This document shows, piece by piece, positions 40,044-49,377 of a stretch of DNA of 64,000 nt (positions are counted from its first letter, which is position 1; each line of letters begins with the position of its first letter). The notes below the pieces were generated by a model that was not told the DNA's origin, did no database searches, and saw only the letters and a list, made by a program, of their open reading frames with translations. The position numbers and the translations under genes were made by a program. The DNA comes from JAAELZ01 sp965223465 (GTDB taxonomy: Bacteria > Pseudomonadota > Gammaproteobacteria > Arenicellales > Poriferihabitantaceae), in assembly GCA_965223465.1 (NCBI GenBank), contig OZ245025.1, forward strand, positions 1,178,001 through 1,242,000, written 5' to 3'.

Positions 40044-40883
40044 CTAGCTAAATGATAAAAGGCCCGTTTCATTTGCATCACCAACGACCGATCGAATCGT
40101 ATCTGCATCTACCACATATTGGCTGTCTGCGTAAGCGTACACCAAAGCATTATTGCACAAAATGTTTATAAGCCTTGGAATGCCTTTCGAGTGCTTCGCA
40201 ACTAACTTGATAGCATCATCAGAAAACACCTCTTCTTCACTACCAGCAACACGCATACGGTGCTTTATATAAGAACCTACTTCTTCCACAGGTAACGGGC
40301 CGAGGTGATAATCAACCGTTACTCTCTGCGCAAATTGTCTTAACTCAGGCCGCCTCAAAGTATCCCTGAATTCGGGTTGTCCCGATAGAATAATCTGCAA
40401 AATTTTATGATGATCGGCATTTAGGTTTGAGATCACTCTGAGCTTCTCCAGTGCATCCACCTCCAAATTTTGTGCTTCATCAATTATGATCACTGTCCGC
40501 AAGCCCTTGGCATAATTTTCTATGACAAAATTCGTCAATTTTTCATAACGCTCCATTTCGCTCATATCTTTGTAGACTAAGCCAAACGAAAGCAATATCC
40601 ATTCAAGCAAAGAACCGAATTCCTGGTGTGTATTAGATATCAAGCCAATTACAAACTCTGAATTGTGTTCATTCAAGACGGATACATCATGAAGAATCGC
40701 ACGAATTAGGGTCGTCTTACCCGCACCAATATCACCCGTTATTATCGTAAAACCGACACCAGATTCAATGCCGTAACGTAACCCGGTTAGAGCTGACTCA
40801 TGATTCTTACCCAGATATAAGAAATTTGAATCTGGAAGCAGATCGAACGGTAGACGAGTAAGAGAAAATTGGGTTAGATACAT
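40044..40883 (-). CDS. ExeA-like AAA ATPase of the EPS locus (XrtA-associated type)
   Basis: A 279-residue ATPase made of the ExeA-type domain alone: Walker A GDIGAGKTT near residue 51, Walker B VIIIDEAQNL near residue 135, and GQPEFRDTLRRPELRQFAQR. It closely resembles the ATPase found with exosortase-linked exopolysaccharide genes and is clearly related to the N-terminal domain of the 1484-residue protein at 23634. Its role in EPS loci is undefined; export or regulation are possible. It follows the tyrosine kinase gene by 160 bases. Confidence 0.87.
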   Translation of the reverse strand: MYLTQFSLTRLPFDLLPDSNFLYLGKNHESALTGLRYGIESGVGFTIITGDIGAGKTTLIRAILHDVSVLNEHNSEFVIGLISNTHQEFGSLLEWILLSFGLVYKDMSEMERYEKLTNFVIENYAKGLRTVIIIDEAQNLEVDALEKLRVISNLNADHHKILQIILSGQPEFRDTLRRPELRQFAQRVTVDYHLGPLPVEEVGSYIKHRMRVAGSEEEVFSDDAIKLVAKHSKGIPRLINILCNNALVYAYADSQYVVDADTIRSVVGDANETGLLSFS

Positions 40884-41044
40884 TATTTTATGCTTTTAGA
40901 TAAAAAGTGTTCACCATACTTATACTAATAAACAGAATGTAGTCATTACTCTATAACGGTAATTTATAAATATCTATGACCTAATATGATGATCAAGGCT
41001 TTAACTTTCTATCGCATATCTAGAAATTCAAAGCATGTATAGCG

Positions 41045-41809
41045 CTAATAAAACTCTACATTGTGCTGGCTATACTTGTTCAATACGCAACCAAGTAAAT
41101 TATGTTGCTTGAGGAGTTCAGCGGAACGAGCAACTTCATCAGACTTAGTACTTCCTTCTTCCACCACCAAGATTGTACCATCTAGATATGCGGCAATAGC
41201 CAAAGTGTCATCTTTTGCGAGCACGGGTGGCAGATCAACAAGCACCACGTTTCGATCATTATCAGTTAGATTATTAACCAGTGCCTCTATTTGTCTGGAA
41301 CTCGTTTGATCAAGCAGGCTTCCGTTCTCAAATCGTCCTGGTATTAACCATAAATTGGGAATACTCACCTCGATAACCACCTCCTCTAGTGTGACTTTTC
41401 CTTGCAGCAAATCAATTAAACCATACTCTGGCGTAATTTCTAACAATTTATGAATAGACGGGTGCACGATATCGCCGTCGACTAGCATCACATTTACATC
41501 GGTCGATTTAGCCAAACTTATTGCGAGATTCAGTGCAGTAACACTTTTACCTTCGTTTGCATTCGCACTGGTAATACCAAACGACGTAAGTTTATCAGCT
41601 CTAAGTTTTTGAAGAAGCTGGGTTCTCAATAGCCTAAAGCTTTCGATGTTGCTATCAGCATCATCAAAAGTAATGATTCGGTTTTCCAGTAAACGATTTG
41701 GATTTATTTTGTGGTTTTTAGCATTAACCAGTAATGTAGACAACGACGCTAGAGGTTTTCTTCTTTCCTGATAGGCGCGCTCTAACGCCTGTTTTATCTT
41801 TTCGACCAA
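41045..41809 (-). CDS. Bacterial tyrosine-kinase-like ATPase (CpsD/Wzc C-terminal type)
   Basis: A 254-residue BY-kinase. Walker A is SANANEGKS near residue 80, Walker A' is VMLVDGDIVHPS near 108 and Walker B is VVLVDLPPV near 190. The usual C-terminal tyrosine cluster is missing, leaving a single Tyr as the last residue. Regulation by multi-Tyr phosphorylation may therefore be reduced. It works with a Wzz-like protein to control polymer length; here the two halves are separate genes, unlike fused Wzc. The reading frame begins with TTG at 41809, six bases after the gumC-like stop, with a GGGG ribosome-binding site. Confidence 0.87.
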   Translation of the reverse strand: MVEKIKQALERAYQERRKPLASLSTLLVNAKNHKINPNRLLENRIITFDDADSNIESFRLLRTQLLQKLRADKLTSFGITSANANEGKSVTALNLAISLAKSTDVNVMLVDGDIVHPSIHKLLEITPEYGLIDLLQGKVTLEEVVIEVSIPNLWLIPGRFENGSLLDQTSSRQIEALVNNLTDNDRNVVLVDLPPVLAKDDTLAIAAYLDGTILVVEEGSTKSDEVARSAELLKQHNLLGCVLNKYSQHNVEFY

Positions 41810-41815
41810 TTCGAA

Positions 41816-43462
41816 TTACCCCGGGAGTTTTAAATCTGGAACCCACGATTTAATAATTTCTAATAGCGTATCAATCTGTGAAGTATCACCCTCTGATTTG
41901 TACAGCATTAAAACATATAGCGCGCCTAGCCCCAGCAATATCAAAGAACCAATCATGATCACCCTACTTATTAATTGACGTTGCCGCTCACTAGAATTTT
42001 GTATGTACCCTACTGTCGCCAATACCGGCACACCGGTTACCGCCTCTACTGACTTTACATTTCTAACAGTTCCATCTAAATACTCCATACCAAACACCGA
42101 ACCAAAAGCGCTAATAAAAGCGAGGCCAAATGCCATAACGTATAACTTCATAAAATCTGGACTATATGGTCGTGTCGCCAGCTGTGGAGGATCGATGAGC
42201 GTAAAACGTTCTCCTTTCTGCTCCTCTTCGAGCGACTGAGCAACTCTGGCAGTATTTTGTTTTGCACGAATCTCGTTATATTTATTCTGAGTATTTTCGT
42301 AATCTCTAATCAGCGCACTATACTCTAACTCAACGCCGGGGGTTTTATTAATTCGCTCCTCCAGATCATCTAGTTTCTTGCCCAACTCTATTTTTCGAGC
42401 ACGCAAAGCGCTCTGCTCATTAATAGCGGTTTTCAAATCTGAGTTGAGTTGAATTATCGCCGCATCGTCCTGAATAGATAAAGCCGCTGCCGTGTTTCCT
42501 GATAACTGCACACCACCTGAACCAGATCCAATTTCAGATTCGAGTATACCGATTTCCCGCCGAAGCCTCTTCAGATCAGGATGGGATTCCGAATAACGAG
42601 TTTGCAAGCTGGTATATTCCGCCCGCAGCTCGTCAAGTCGCTGACGTGATGGATCAATCGCCACTCCATCAGCAATTGCACTCGCTCTGCTAGCAGATAA
42701 CACCCGCCTGGCGGATGCGATGCTTGCTTCTAGTACAATTTTCCGTTCTTCCAGAGAGGCGAGTCTTGTATCGATAGTATCCATCTCCTGCTCAACCCGT
42801 TCATATGCCTGGATGTTAATATCCTGATGTTCAGGCAAAACACCCACGTTTTCTTTTTTGAACTTAGATACTTTCTCTTCAATATCCGTCAGCTGGCGTT
42901 CAATACGATCTGCTTCAGCCTCAAGGAATAGTCGTGTATCTGTTGCTGCCTGAGTACGCGCTTTTTTGTTTTCATCAAGATATAAATTCACGAGTTCGTT
43001 TGTTACGTTAAGCGCTTTTTCCGGTGACGAGTCCTCATACGAAACCATAAATGCCGCCGTTCCTGCTTCGCGTGGTCTGGGTCCAGACCTTACAACATTG
43101 TCTACCGAGAAATTTCTTCTTGCTAAAGTGGTAAGCTGATTCAGTGTGCGTTTTTCTCTCAGGTCTGGGAAAAGATCGAATTTATCAATAATTCTTACCA
43201 GGTTTTCTGTGGTTAATACCCGTTGACCAATTGCCTGAATTCTTTCATCAGCATAAGTGGTGATGGTTGAGTTTACCCACTGTTCTGGAATCGCCTGACG
43301 TTCAACCAGAATCGTTCCTGTAGATCGGTACACCACTGGTTGCTTCCAAATTAACAGCAATGCTGCTGCTAAAACAACCGTTAGTACAAACAAGAATACC
43401 CATTTCCGACGCCAAACGACATATGCGTAGTCAAGTAAATCAAAATTCTCGGCTTCTTCCAT
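41816..43462 (-). CDS. GumC/Wzz-family chain-length determinant
   Basis: A 548-residue polysaccharide co-polymerase. A membrane segment near residues 18-40 (VFLFVLTVVLAAALLLIW) is followed by a large periplasmic coiled-coil region (about residues 160-400, with many Glu/Arg heptads such as IERQLTDIEEKVSKF). A Pro-rich motif then precedes the second membrane segment: PPQLATRPYSPDF near residue 430. A third hydrophobic stretch lies near residue 510. It controls chain length and bridges the inner membrane with the export channel. It lies in tandem between the outer-membrane and kinase genes. Confidence 0.92.
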   Translation of the reverse strand: MEEAENFDLLDYAYVVWRRKWVFLFVLTVVLAAALLLIWKQPVVYRSTGTILVERQAIPEQWVNSTITTYADERIQAIGQRVLTTENLVRIIDKFDLFPDLREKRTLNQLTTLARRNFSVDNVVRSGPRPREAGTAAFMVSYEDSSPEKALNVTNELVNLYLDENKKARTQAATDTRLFLEAEADRIERQLTDIEEKVSKFKKENVGVLPEHQDINIQAYERVEQEMDTIDTRLASLEERKIVLEASIASARRVLSASRASAIADGVAIDPSRQRLDELRAEYTSLQTRYSESHPDLKRLRREIGILESEIGSGSGGVQLSGNTAAALSIQDDAAIIQLNSDLKTAINEQSALRARKIELGKKLDDLEERINKTPGVELEYSALIRDYENTQNKYNEIRAKQNTARVAQSLEEEQKGERFTLIDPPQLATRPYSPDFMKLYVMAFGLAFISAFGSVFGMEYLDGTVRNVKSVEAVTGVPVLATVGYIQNSSERQRQLISRVIMIGSLILLGLGALYVLMLYKSEGDTSQIDTLLEIIKSWVPDLKLPG

Positions 43463-43484
43463 TCCCGTATACTGCCTACATTCC

Positions 43485-44726
43485 CTAGTAACTTATTCTT
43501 TTACGCCCAAAATCATACCTCAAACCTACTATAGCAGAACTCGAGTCTGCTTGTTCCGATACATTGGTAGTGGTGTCCGTAAGCTCTTGCTCCCTATACT
43601 GAACTTCAGCCAATAATGACAGATTTTGATTAATTTGCCAAACGATATTTGGGTTAATAACATAGTAATCCCTAGATTCGGTTTCCCCTCGAACAGGATC
43701 CCTATTTACGTAAGCTGCTTGCAGGTTAAGAGTTCCACCCAACGTTTCCGGTCTCGTTAACGCAATGGTTAGTCTTTCCGTTTCCGACAATCCCCCATCT
43801 GCTGAGCTATCAAAGGTGCTTGAGAATACCGCGTCAATTGAATTTCTCTGGCCTTCATAACCGAGCCCCACGCTATAGATAGTACTGTTCTCACTAAAAC
43901 TGGAAGTTCCATCTGCACCCGCATCCGTATTATTTGACAGCTCGGTATCAATAAAACCACGCCCAGCCGAAATCGAAAGCGCCAGCTGCTGCGTTAAATT
44001 GTAGTTAATACCTAACTGTAAACTTGAAAAATCGTCTCTTTCAATTTCTCCAGGACCAACCGTCCCAGTTGGTTGATAACGTAGAAACTCAGCCAGACCA
44101 AATAGGCTCATTCGCTCTGAAATAATTCGGTCAAGCTTAGCTGAACCCGCCAAATCTTCAAAATCAGTGAAATCATCTGTCCCACCGTCAAAGGAAACAT
44201 CTCGATAACCTAAATCAAATTCTCCGATCAATGACTGAGTAAAACGAGACACCAAAGATGAACGTATAAAGCGCTGATCTCGATCAACGTTAAACTCAAG
44301 TAAACCGGTATCCTCCAGTTCCGTTTCTAAAGTTGTGTCCCTCGAAAACCCTACTTCAATTTCATAATCCTGTTTCTCACCGTTCTTCTGATACAGCGCT
44401 GTTGTACGTAAATATTCTGAATTTAGATCAGAATCATTATACCGGCGTGCGATCGCAGCAAAATCAAATGCGATCAAATCAGATTCACTGTCTGAGCCGA
44501 GGCGAATATCACCGCTGACAAGCGCAAAACTCTCATCCTCTATAAGATCTATTTGCCCTACATCATCAACCAAATCTGCTACTGCATCTGATCTTAACGT
44601 TGGGTTATCGTCATATCCTGCTGACAAAGCAACGCCTGGTTCAACATACCAAGGCCGTGCTTTTGCAGAATACGAGTATACCAATGCGACCGAAATCAGG
44701 GGTAAAACTATTCGCGTAAGTTTCAT
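43485..44726 (-). CDS. Outer-membrane beta-barrel protein of the EPS locus
   Basis: A 413-residue protein with a signal peptide (about residues 1-23, ending SAKA). Alternating aromatic/polar strands follow and end in a C-terminal strand with FGRKRISY, typical of barrels. It belongs to the type of outer-membrane proteins found in exosortase-linked EPS clusters (EpsL-like). It may complete the export channel or help secretion. The ATG at 44726 is preferred because GAGG lies nine bases before it. The gap to the export-protein gene is small, so they form one operon. Confidence 0.78.
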   Translation of the reverse strand: MKLTRIVLPLISVALVYSYSAKARPWYVEPGVALSAGYDDNPTLRSDAVADLVDDVGQIDLIEDESFALVSGDIRLGSDSESDLIAFDFAAIARRYNDSDLNSEYLRTTALYQKNGEKQDYEIEVGFSRDTTLETELEDTGLLEFNVDRDQRFIRSSLVSRFTQSLIGEFDLGYRDVSFDGGTDDFTDFEDLAGSAKLDRIISERMSLFGLAEFLRYQPTGTVGPGEIERDDFSSLQLGINYNLTQQLALSISAGRGFIDTELSNNTDAGADGTSSFSENSTIYSVGLGYEGQRNSIDAVFSSTFDSSADGGLSETERLTIALTRPETLGGTLNLQAAYVNRDPVRGETESRDYYVINPNIVWQINQNLSLLAEVQYREQELTDTTTNVSEQADSSSAIVGLRYDFGRKRISY

Positions 44727-44760
44727 ATCACTCATCCTCATTCATAGAACTGCGGTTAGC

Positions 44761-45336
44761 TCAAGGTACAACAACGGTGTCACCGTCTTGTAATAAAATA
44801 TTTTGCTCAAGGTTTTCACCTTTTTCTACGTCGCCGTAATGAAAACGAATGGCAGTCTGCTTACCATCTGCTCTTCGGAGTATTCGAATTTTATTTGCCG
44901 AAGCGTATGAAGTCATCCCTTGTGCTAAGGCTAGCGACTGCATGACGTCTGTTGGCTTGGTCACGGTAAAAACACCTGGAACGTTCACCTGCCCAAGCAC
45001 GTATATTTGCTTCCCAACTGACGTTCTTAACCCGATCGTTACTACCGGTTCTGGAATAAATTGTCTTAGGTTGTTGCTCGCATCACTCTGAATTTCTTTT
45101 ATAGTACGGCCACTCGCCTGAATTGCGCCAATCAGTGGCACACTAAAAGTACCATCAGGATGCACGGTAACATCACCGGTTAACTCGGGCTCCTTCCAAA
45201 CTGATACGGTCAGTACATCACCAGGTTGAACCTGATAGGCGGATTGTGCAAAAGCACTTCTTGCCTGCCAGGAACAAACAAAAGCAATGCCTAGCAATAG
45301 GCCAACATATCGAAATACTTCTTTTTTTAAAGTCAT
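44761..45336 (-). CDS. Wza-type polysaccharide export protein
   Basis: A 191-residue periplasmic export protein. The signal peptide ends near AFAQ. A Poly_export domain (YQVQPGDVLTVSVWKEPEL near residue 35) and a SLBB-type domain (IYVLGQVNVPGVF near residue 113) follow. It lacks the lipobox Cys and C-terminal helix of E. coli Wza, as is usual for EpsE-type proteins that pair with a separate barrel. GAGG precedes the ATG. It is the first gene of the minus-strand EPS operon, ahead of the barrel, GumC and kinase genes. Confidence 0.92.
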   Translation of the reverse strand: MTLKKEVFRYVGLLLGIAFVCSWQARSAFAQSAYQVQPGDVLTVSVWKEPELTGDVTVHPDGTFSVPLIGAIQASGRTIKEIQSDASNNLRQFIPEPVVTIGLRTSVGKQIYVLGQVNVPGVFTVTKPTDVMQSLALAQGMTSYASANKIRILRRADGKQTAIRFHYGDVEKGENLEQNILLQDGDTVVVP

Positions 45337-45690
45337 ATCATTAGTTCCTCATAGAAAAAGTGCAACAGACAATCAGTTTTAAACTACTCCACTGCACTTC
45401 AATTAACATTTATATTGTAGCGTATAAACCACCAGAAAATTGAACAACATCCTCTACTACGATAAATGTTCCTTTGTCTGAGATTGAGAATATAGTTAAC
45501 TTCTCCTACCTGTCAACTAGATCACATGCACAGTATTTCACCAACCATTGTACACTTACCACCCTCACTCAACTTAAGCTCTCACAAAAACTGGTCTCTG
45601 AGCCTGCTTACCGGAGGTTTGATATACTCTGCCGATTGAACCAATCTATCTCGTTATTAATGAAAACCAAATTAGTGGATCTATGAGGAT
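45337..45690. other. Divergent EPS promoter region
   Basis: Some 350 bases between the divergent export-protein and WecG-type genes. It must contain promoters for both EPS directions. I see a TATACT at 45623-45628 that could be a -10 box for the plus strand but no matching -35. No riboswitch or other recognisable leader is visible. Confidence 0.4.
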
Positions 45691-46455
45691 ATGAACCTAG
45701 CCTATGCCAGTTCTGATACCGAGTCCCACAATACCATTTGTGGATTTCCTGTATCAACCGCTGACCTACATGAAAATCTCGCAATAATCGATACTTTTGC
45801 TGGAAATGGAAAAGGTGGATGGGTAGTCACCATAAACACTGAAATGCTGGCAAAATGCAGCCGTGAAAAAGACTATGCCAGCTTATTAAGTAAAGCAGAT
45901 TTTTTTACTGCAGACGGCATGCCCTTGATATGGGCATCTCGGCGCAATGATCAAACACCAATAAAAGGTCGCACAACGGGAGTAGACATGGTAGAACATT
46001 TTCTGCATCGAGATGTCATCCCTAATTTTGCAATCATTGGCGGGGTCGATCCAGAAAAAACGCTGAAACGTTACCCGAGAGCATTAGAATCTTGCAAGTA
46101 CCTGTATACCGGCAAGGTCGATTTAAGCGAAACACAACTAAATGAATTTGTATCCATATTGCGGGAACGGAATATTCGTTACATCTTTCTGGCTCTTGGG
46201 GTCCCGAAACAAGACCAGCTGGCAAATAAAATAAGAAATTTATATCCACAAGCAGTACTACTGGGTATAGGTGGAACGTTCGAAATATTATCCTCAAACG
46301 GAGGCAGGGCACCGCAATGGATGCAAAAAAGCGGGCTCGAATGGTTATTTCGATTTCTTAAAGAACCCCGTCGTTTATGGAAACGGTATATACTAAATTA
46401 TCCAGTAGGTATCATTGCACTAATTAGGGATAGACAAAATAATGCGCAAATCTAA
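45691..46455 (+). CDS. WecG/TagA/CpsF-family glycosyltransferase
   Basis: A 254-residue GT26-family transferase. TINTEMLAKCSREKDY near residue 47 is followed by the catalytic-type Asp motif TADGMPLIWASR near residue 72. The C-terminal part has LALGVPKQDQLANKI near residue 168 and GIGGTFEILSSNGGRAPQWM. These enzymes add a sugar (for example ManNAcA or ManNAc) to lipid-linked intermediates; the donor is unknown here. GAGG lies two bases before the ATG. The gene overlaps the manC start by 14 bases. Confidence 0.9.
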   Translation: MNLAYASSDTESHNTICGFPVSTADLHENLAIIDTFAGNGKGGWVVTINTEMLAKCSREKDYASLLSKADFFTADGMPLIWASRRNDQTPIKGRTTGVDMVEHFLHRDVIPNFAIIGGVDPEKTLKRYPRALESCKYLYTGKVDLSETQLNEFVSILRERNIRYIFLALGVPKQDQLANKIRNLYPQAVLLGIGGTFEILSSNGGRAPQWMQKSGLEWLFRFLKEPRRLWKRYILNYPVGIIALIRDRQNNAQI

Positions 46456-47875
46456 AGCTATCGTTCCTGTAATACTATCGGGTGGCTCAGGAACGCGGCT
46501 CTGGCCACTCTCTCGAAATACTTATCCTAAACAGTTTCTTACATTATTGCCTGACCAGTCTTTATTTCAGGCAACTATTGATCGCATCACCAATCTGACC
46601 ACTGAATCTCCCATTGTTGTGACCAATAACTCGCATCGTTTCCTGGTTGCTGAACAATTACGCCAAAGCGGTATTGATAGTCCCACCATAATCCTGGAAC
46701 CGATAGGCAAAAACACAGCACCCGCTATCGCAGTAGCGGCAATAAAAATGTTGCAATCCAAATCAAGATCGCCGTTAATGCTTGTTCTGCCCGCTGACCA
46801 TAATATTAAAAACATGACCGCCTTTAGAGACGCAGTGACCAAAGGTAGCTCAATTGCTAATCGTGGCGAATTGGTGACTTTTGGCATTGTGCCGGATAGA
46901 CCAGAAACCGGCTATGGTTACATTCAAGCAAGTGAAACTAATTGTAATCAAGCTTCCAAAGTAAGCAAATTTGTCGAAAAACCCGACCTTGAGAAAGCCC
47001 AATCCTATCAAGATTCAGGCAATTATTTCTGGAATAGCGGTATGTTTCTCTTCCGCGCTGATACGTATCTGGAAGAGCTAACAAAGTATAACCCTGACAT
47101 GGTTGAAGCGTGCAAACAAGCTGTTCACAAGGGGCGCAAAGATCTGGACTTCTTTCGTCTGGATGAAGCGGCATTTAATTTAAGCCCTGCAGATTCTATT
47201 GACTACGCCATTATGGAGAAAACCGCAAAATCCTGGGTTGTACCACTGGATGCGGGATGGAGTGATGTGGGTTCATGGAGTTCGCTTGCGAGCATCTATG
47301 AATCAGATAACAATAACAACACCACCTATGGAGATACCATAGTCAAGAATAGTCGAAACTGCATGGTATATAGTGACCATCGCCTGGTTGCAGCAGTAGG
47401 CGTAGACGATTTGGTTATAGTTGAAACTTCAGATGCTGTTTTAGTTACCAGCAAAAATAATGCCCAAGATGTAAAAGCCATAGTCGATACGCTTAAGGAA
47501 AATACCCGTGACGAAGCCATTGAGCATCGTAAAATTTACCGACCATGGGGCAACTATGATTCGGTGGATAAGGGAGACCGATTCCAGGTAAAACGCATAG
47601 TAGTTAACCCAGGGTCGGAACTGTCCCTGCAAAAGCACCAGCATCGCGCAGAGCACTGGGTTATCGTTTCAGGTACTGCCGAGGTAACCTGCGATGATAA
47701 GATAATGATGCTTAGCGAAAATCAGTCTACCTATATACCGCTGGGCTCGGTTCATCGTCTTGCTAATCGAGGAAAGATTCCTCTCGAAATTATTGAAATA
47801 CAGTCGGGTAGTTACCTGGGTGAAGACGATATCGTTCGATTAGACGACAATTACGGTCGCAGTGAACCTAGCTAA
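46442..47875 (+). CDS. manC: Mannose-1-phosphate guanylyltransferase / phosphomannose isomerase, type II
   Basis: A 477-residue bifunctional enzyme that supplies GDP-mannose. The pyrophosphorylase signature GGSGTRLWPLSRNTYPKQFL is near residue 14, and FVEKPDLEKA is near residue 178. The C-terminal cupin isomerase domain has QKHQHRAEHW near residue 400, with metal-binding His residues. It is translationally coupled to the GT26 gene by overlap. Its presence implies mannose, or a sugar made from GDP-mannose such as fucose or mannuronate, in the polymer. Confidence 0.95.
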   Translation: MRKSKAIVPVILSGGSGTRLWPLSRNTYPKQFLTLLPDQSLFQATIDRITNLTTESPIVVTNNSHRFLVAEQLRQSGIDSPTIILEPIGKNTAPAIAVAAIKMLQSKSRSPLMLVLPADHNIKNMTAFRDAVTKGSSIANRGELVTFGIVPDRPETGYGYIQASETNCNQASKVSKFVEKPDLEKAQSYQDSGNYFWNSGMFLFRADTYLEELTKYNPDMVEACKQAVHKGRKDLDFFRLDEAAFNLSPADSIDYAIMEKTAKSWVVPLDAGWSDVGSWSSLASIYESDNNNNTTYGDTIVKNSRNCMVYSDHRLVAAVGVDDLVIVETSDAVLVTSKNNAQDVKAIVDTLKENTRDEAIEHRKIYRPWGNYDSVDKGDRFQVKRIVVNPGSELSLQKHQHRAEHWVIVSGTAEVTCDDKIMMLSENQSTYIPLGSVHRLANRGKIPLEIIEIQSGSYLGEDDIVRLDDNYGRSEPS

Positions 47876-48117
47876 ACTTTCCTAACCGTTATTATATGTA
47901 TTTAGAAAACGAGATTACTCAACTCGTTAAAGGATTCATGATTTAGTGATAGTATATCGGATTAATCGCACCTGATAATATTCGCTCTCTCTACGCGCTA
48001 GAAATTATCTTTGTATTAAGATAATCGGGTCTTGAAACTAAAAGTCATGTTAGGCTTATAAGAATTAAACGTTTTATTAATGCATGAACTATTTTGGGTT
48101 ACCCTTAGGTATAAGTG

Positions 48118-49107
48118 ATGCGCGTTAATGGGACTGCGCTCGTAGTGATCGGCCGTAATGAAGCGAAGCATCTAAAAACTTCGTTACCGGCTGTCGAAAA
48201 TCTTTTCCAGCGAAAGGTTTACGTTGACTCTGGCTCTACCGATAAAAGTATAGAGATCGCAAAACAAAATAATGCTGAAATTATTTTACTGGACACTGCA
48301 ACGCCATTTACCGCCGCCAGGGCGAGAAATGCAGGTTTTAACACCCTAAAAGATGACCCCGAAATTGAATATCTGCAATTCATTGACGGTGACTGCCAGC
48401 TTATACCGGAATACCTGAACCAGGCTATTCGCTGGCTAGATGAGCATCCAGACTTTGCCATGGTTTGTGGCAGGCGACGTGAAAAACACCCCGAGCGGTC
48501 CATTTTTAATAGGCTATGCGATCTGGAATGGAATACGCCTGTAGGAGAAACAAAATACTGTGGTGGGGACGTAACTGTGCGCCTCAAAGCTATAAACCAA
48601 GTAAATGGCTACAACGCAGGGCTTATTGCTGGCGAAGATCCTGAGATTTGCGTTCGCTTACGCCAGGCTGGCTGGAAAATTTACCGAATCGACGCAGATA
48701 TGACCTGGCATGATGCGAATATAACGCGGGTGAATCAATGGTGGAAGCGCCACCAACGAACCGGATATGCTTACGCTGAAGGATCAAATTTGCATGGCAA
48801 GCCACCAGAACGACATTGGGTTAAGGAAACCAGGCGAAACTGGCTCTGGGGAGGTCTATTTGTTATTAGCGTATTCGGTGGATTTTTGTTTTCACCTTGG
48901 ATATTCATACTGTTACTGGCTTTTCTTTTACAAGTATTCCGAATTGCATTGAATTTTCCGCCTGCTTTAAAGCAGCAACCATTTTCTATACGTCTACTAT
49001 ATGGGCTTGATTGCTCGCTTGCTAAAATACCCGAGTTTATCGGCCAGTTTCGATATCAGATCAGTAAACTAACACAAAAAAAACAATCGCTTATTGAATA
49101 TAAATAG
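48118..49107 (+). CDS. Family 2 glycosyltransferase with C-terminal membrane segments
   Basis: A 329-residue GT2-type transferase. The nucleotide-binding start is ALVVIGRNEAKHL near residue 8. The DSGSTD motif near residue 38 and the acidic IDGDCQL motif near residue 90 coordinate the metal and donor. AGEDPEIC near residue 172 supplies the catalytic-type acidic residue. Two hydrophobic segments near residues 245-280 anchor it in the inner membrane. The start at 48118 (ATG) is used; a GTG at 48115 would add one residue. Confidence 0.9.
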   Translation: MRVNGTALVVIGRNEAKHLKTSLPAVENLFQRKVYVDSGSTDKSIEIAKQNNAEIILLDTATPFTAARARNAGFNTLKDDPEIEYLQFIDGDCQLIPEYLNQAIRWLDEHPDFAMVCGRRREKHPERSIFNRLCDLEWNTPVGETKYCGGDVTVRLKAINQVNGYNAGLIAGEDPEICVRLRQAGWKIYRIDADMTWHDANITRVNQWWKRHQRTGYAYAEGSNLHGKPPERHWVKETRRNWLWGGLFVISVFGGFLFSPWIFILLLAFLLQVFRIALNFPPALKQQPFSIRLLYGLDCSLAKIPEFIGQFRYQISKLTQKKQSLIEYK

Positions 49108-49377
49108 TAAAAGTTGGTCAAATCTTTGAATTTTTTATTATTGGGTAGTCCACATTATAGTGAACACATATGTTGTTTTTTGCTATAACACTAAACCGTC
49201 TCTAGGATGAGAAACCGAAACTCTACCGTTTTTGTCAGTTTTGCCACTTCACAAGTAAGGGTTTTGGGTAAAATAGGCGCACCAAAATTTAAAGCGTTAG
49301 AATATTGATTGATATCGAATATAGTTTATAGGGTGCATTGAACTAACAAACACCCAATAGTTACCGGGAATAGTATT

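Noticed and set aside
45474..45686. 70-codon frame in the divergent EPS promoter region
   Set aside because: Ser/Thr/Leu-rich composition and no start signal; a promoter region is more likely.
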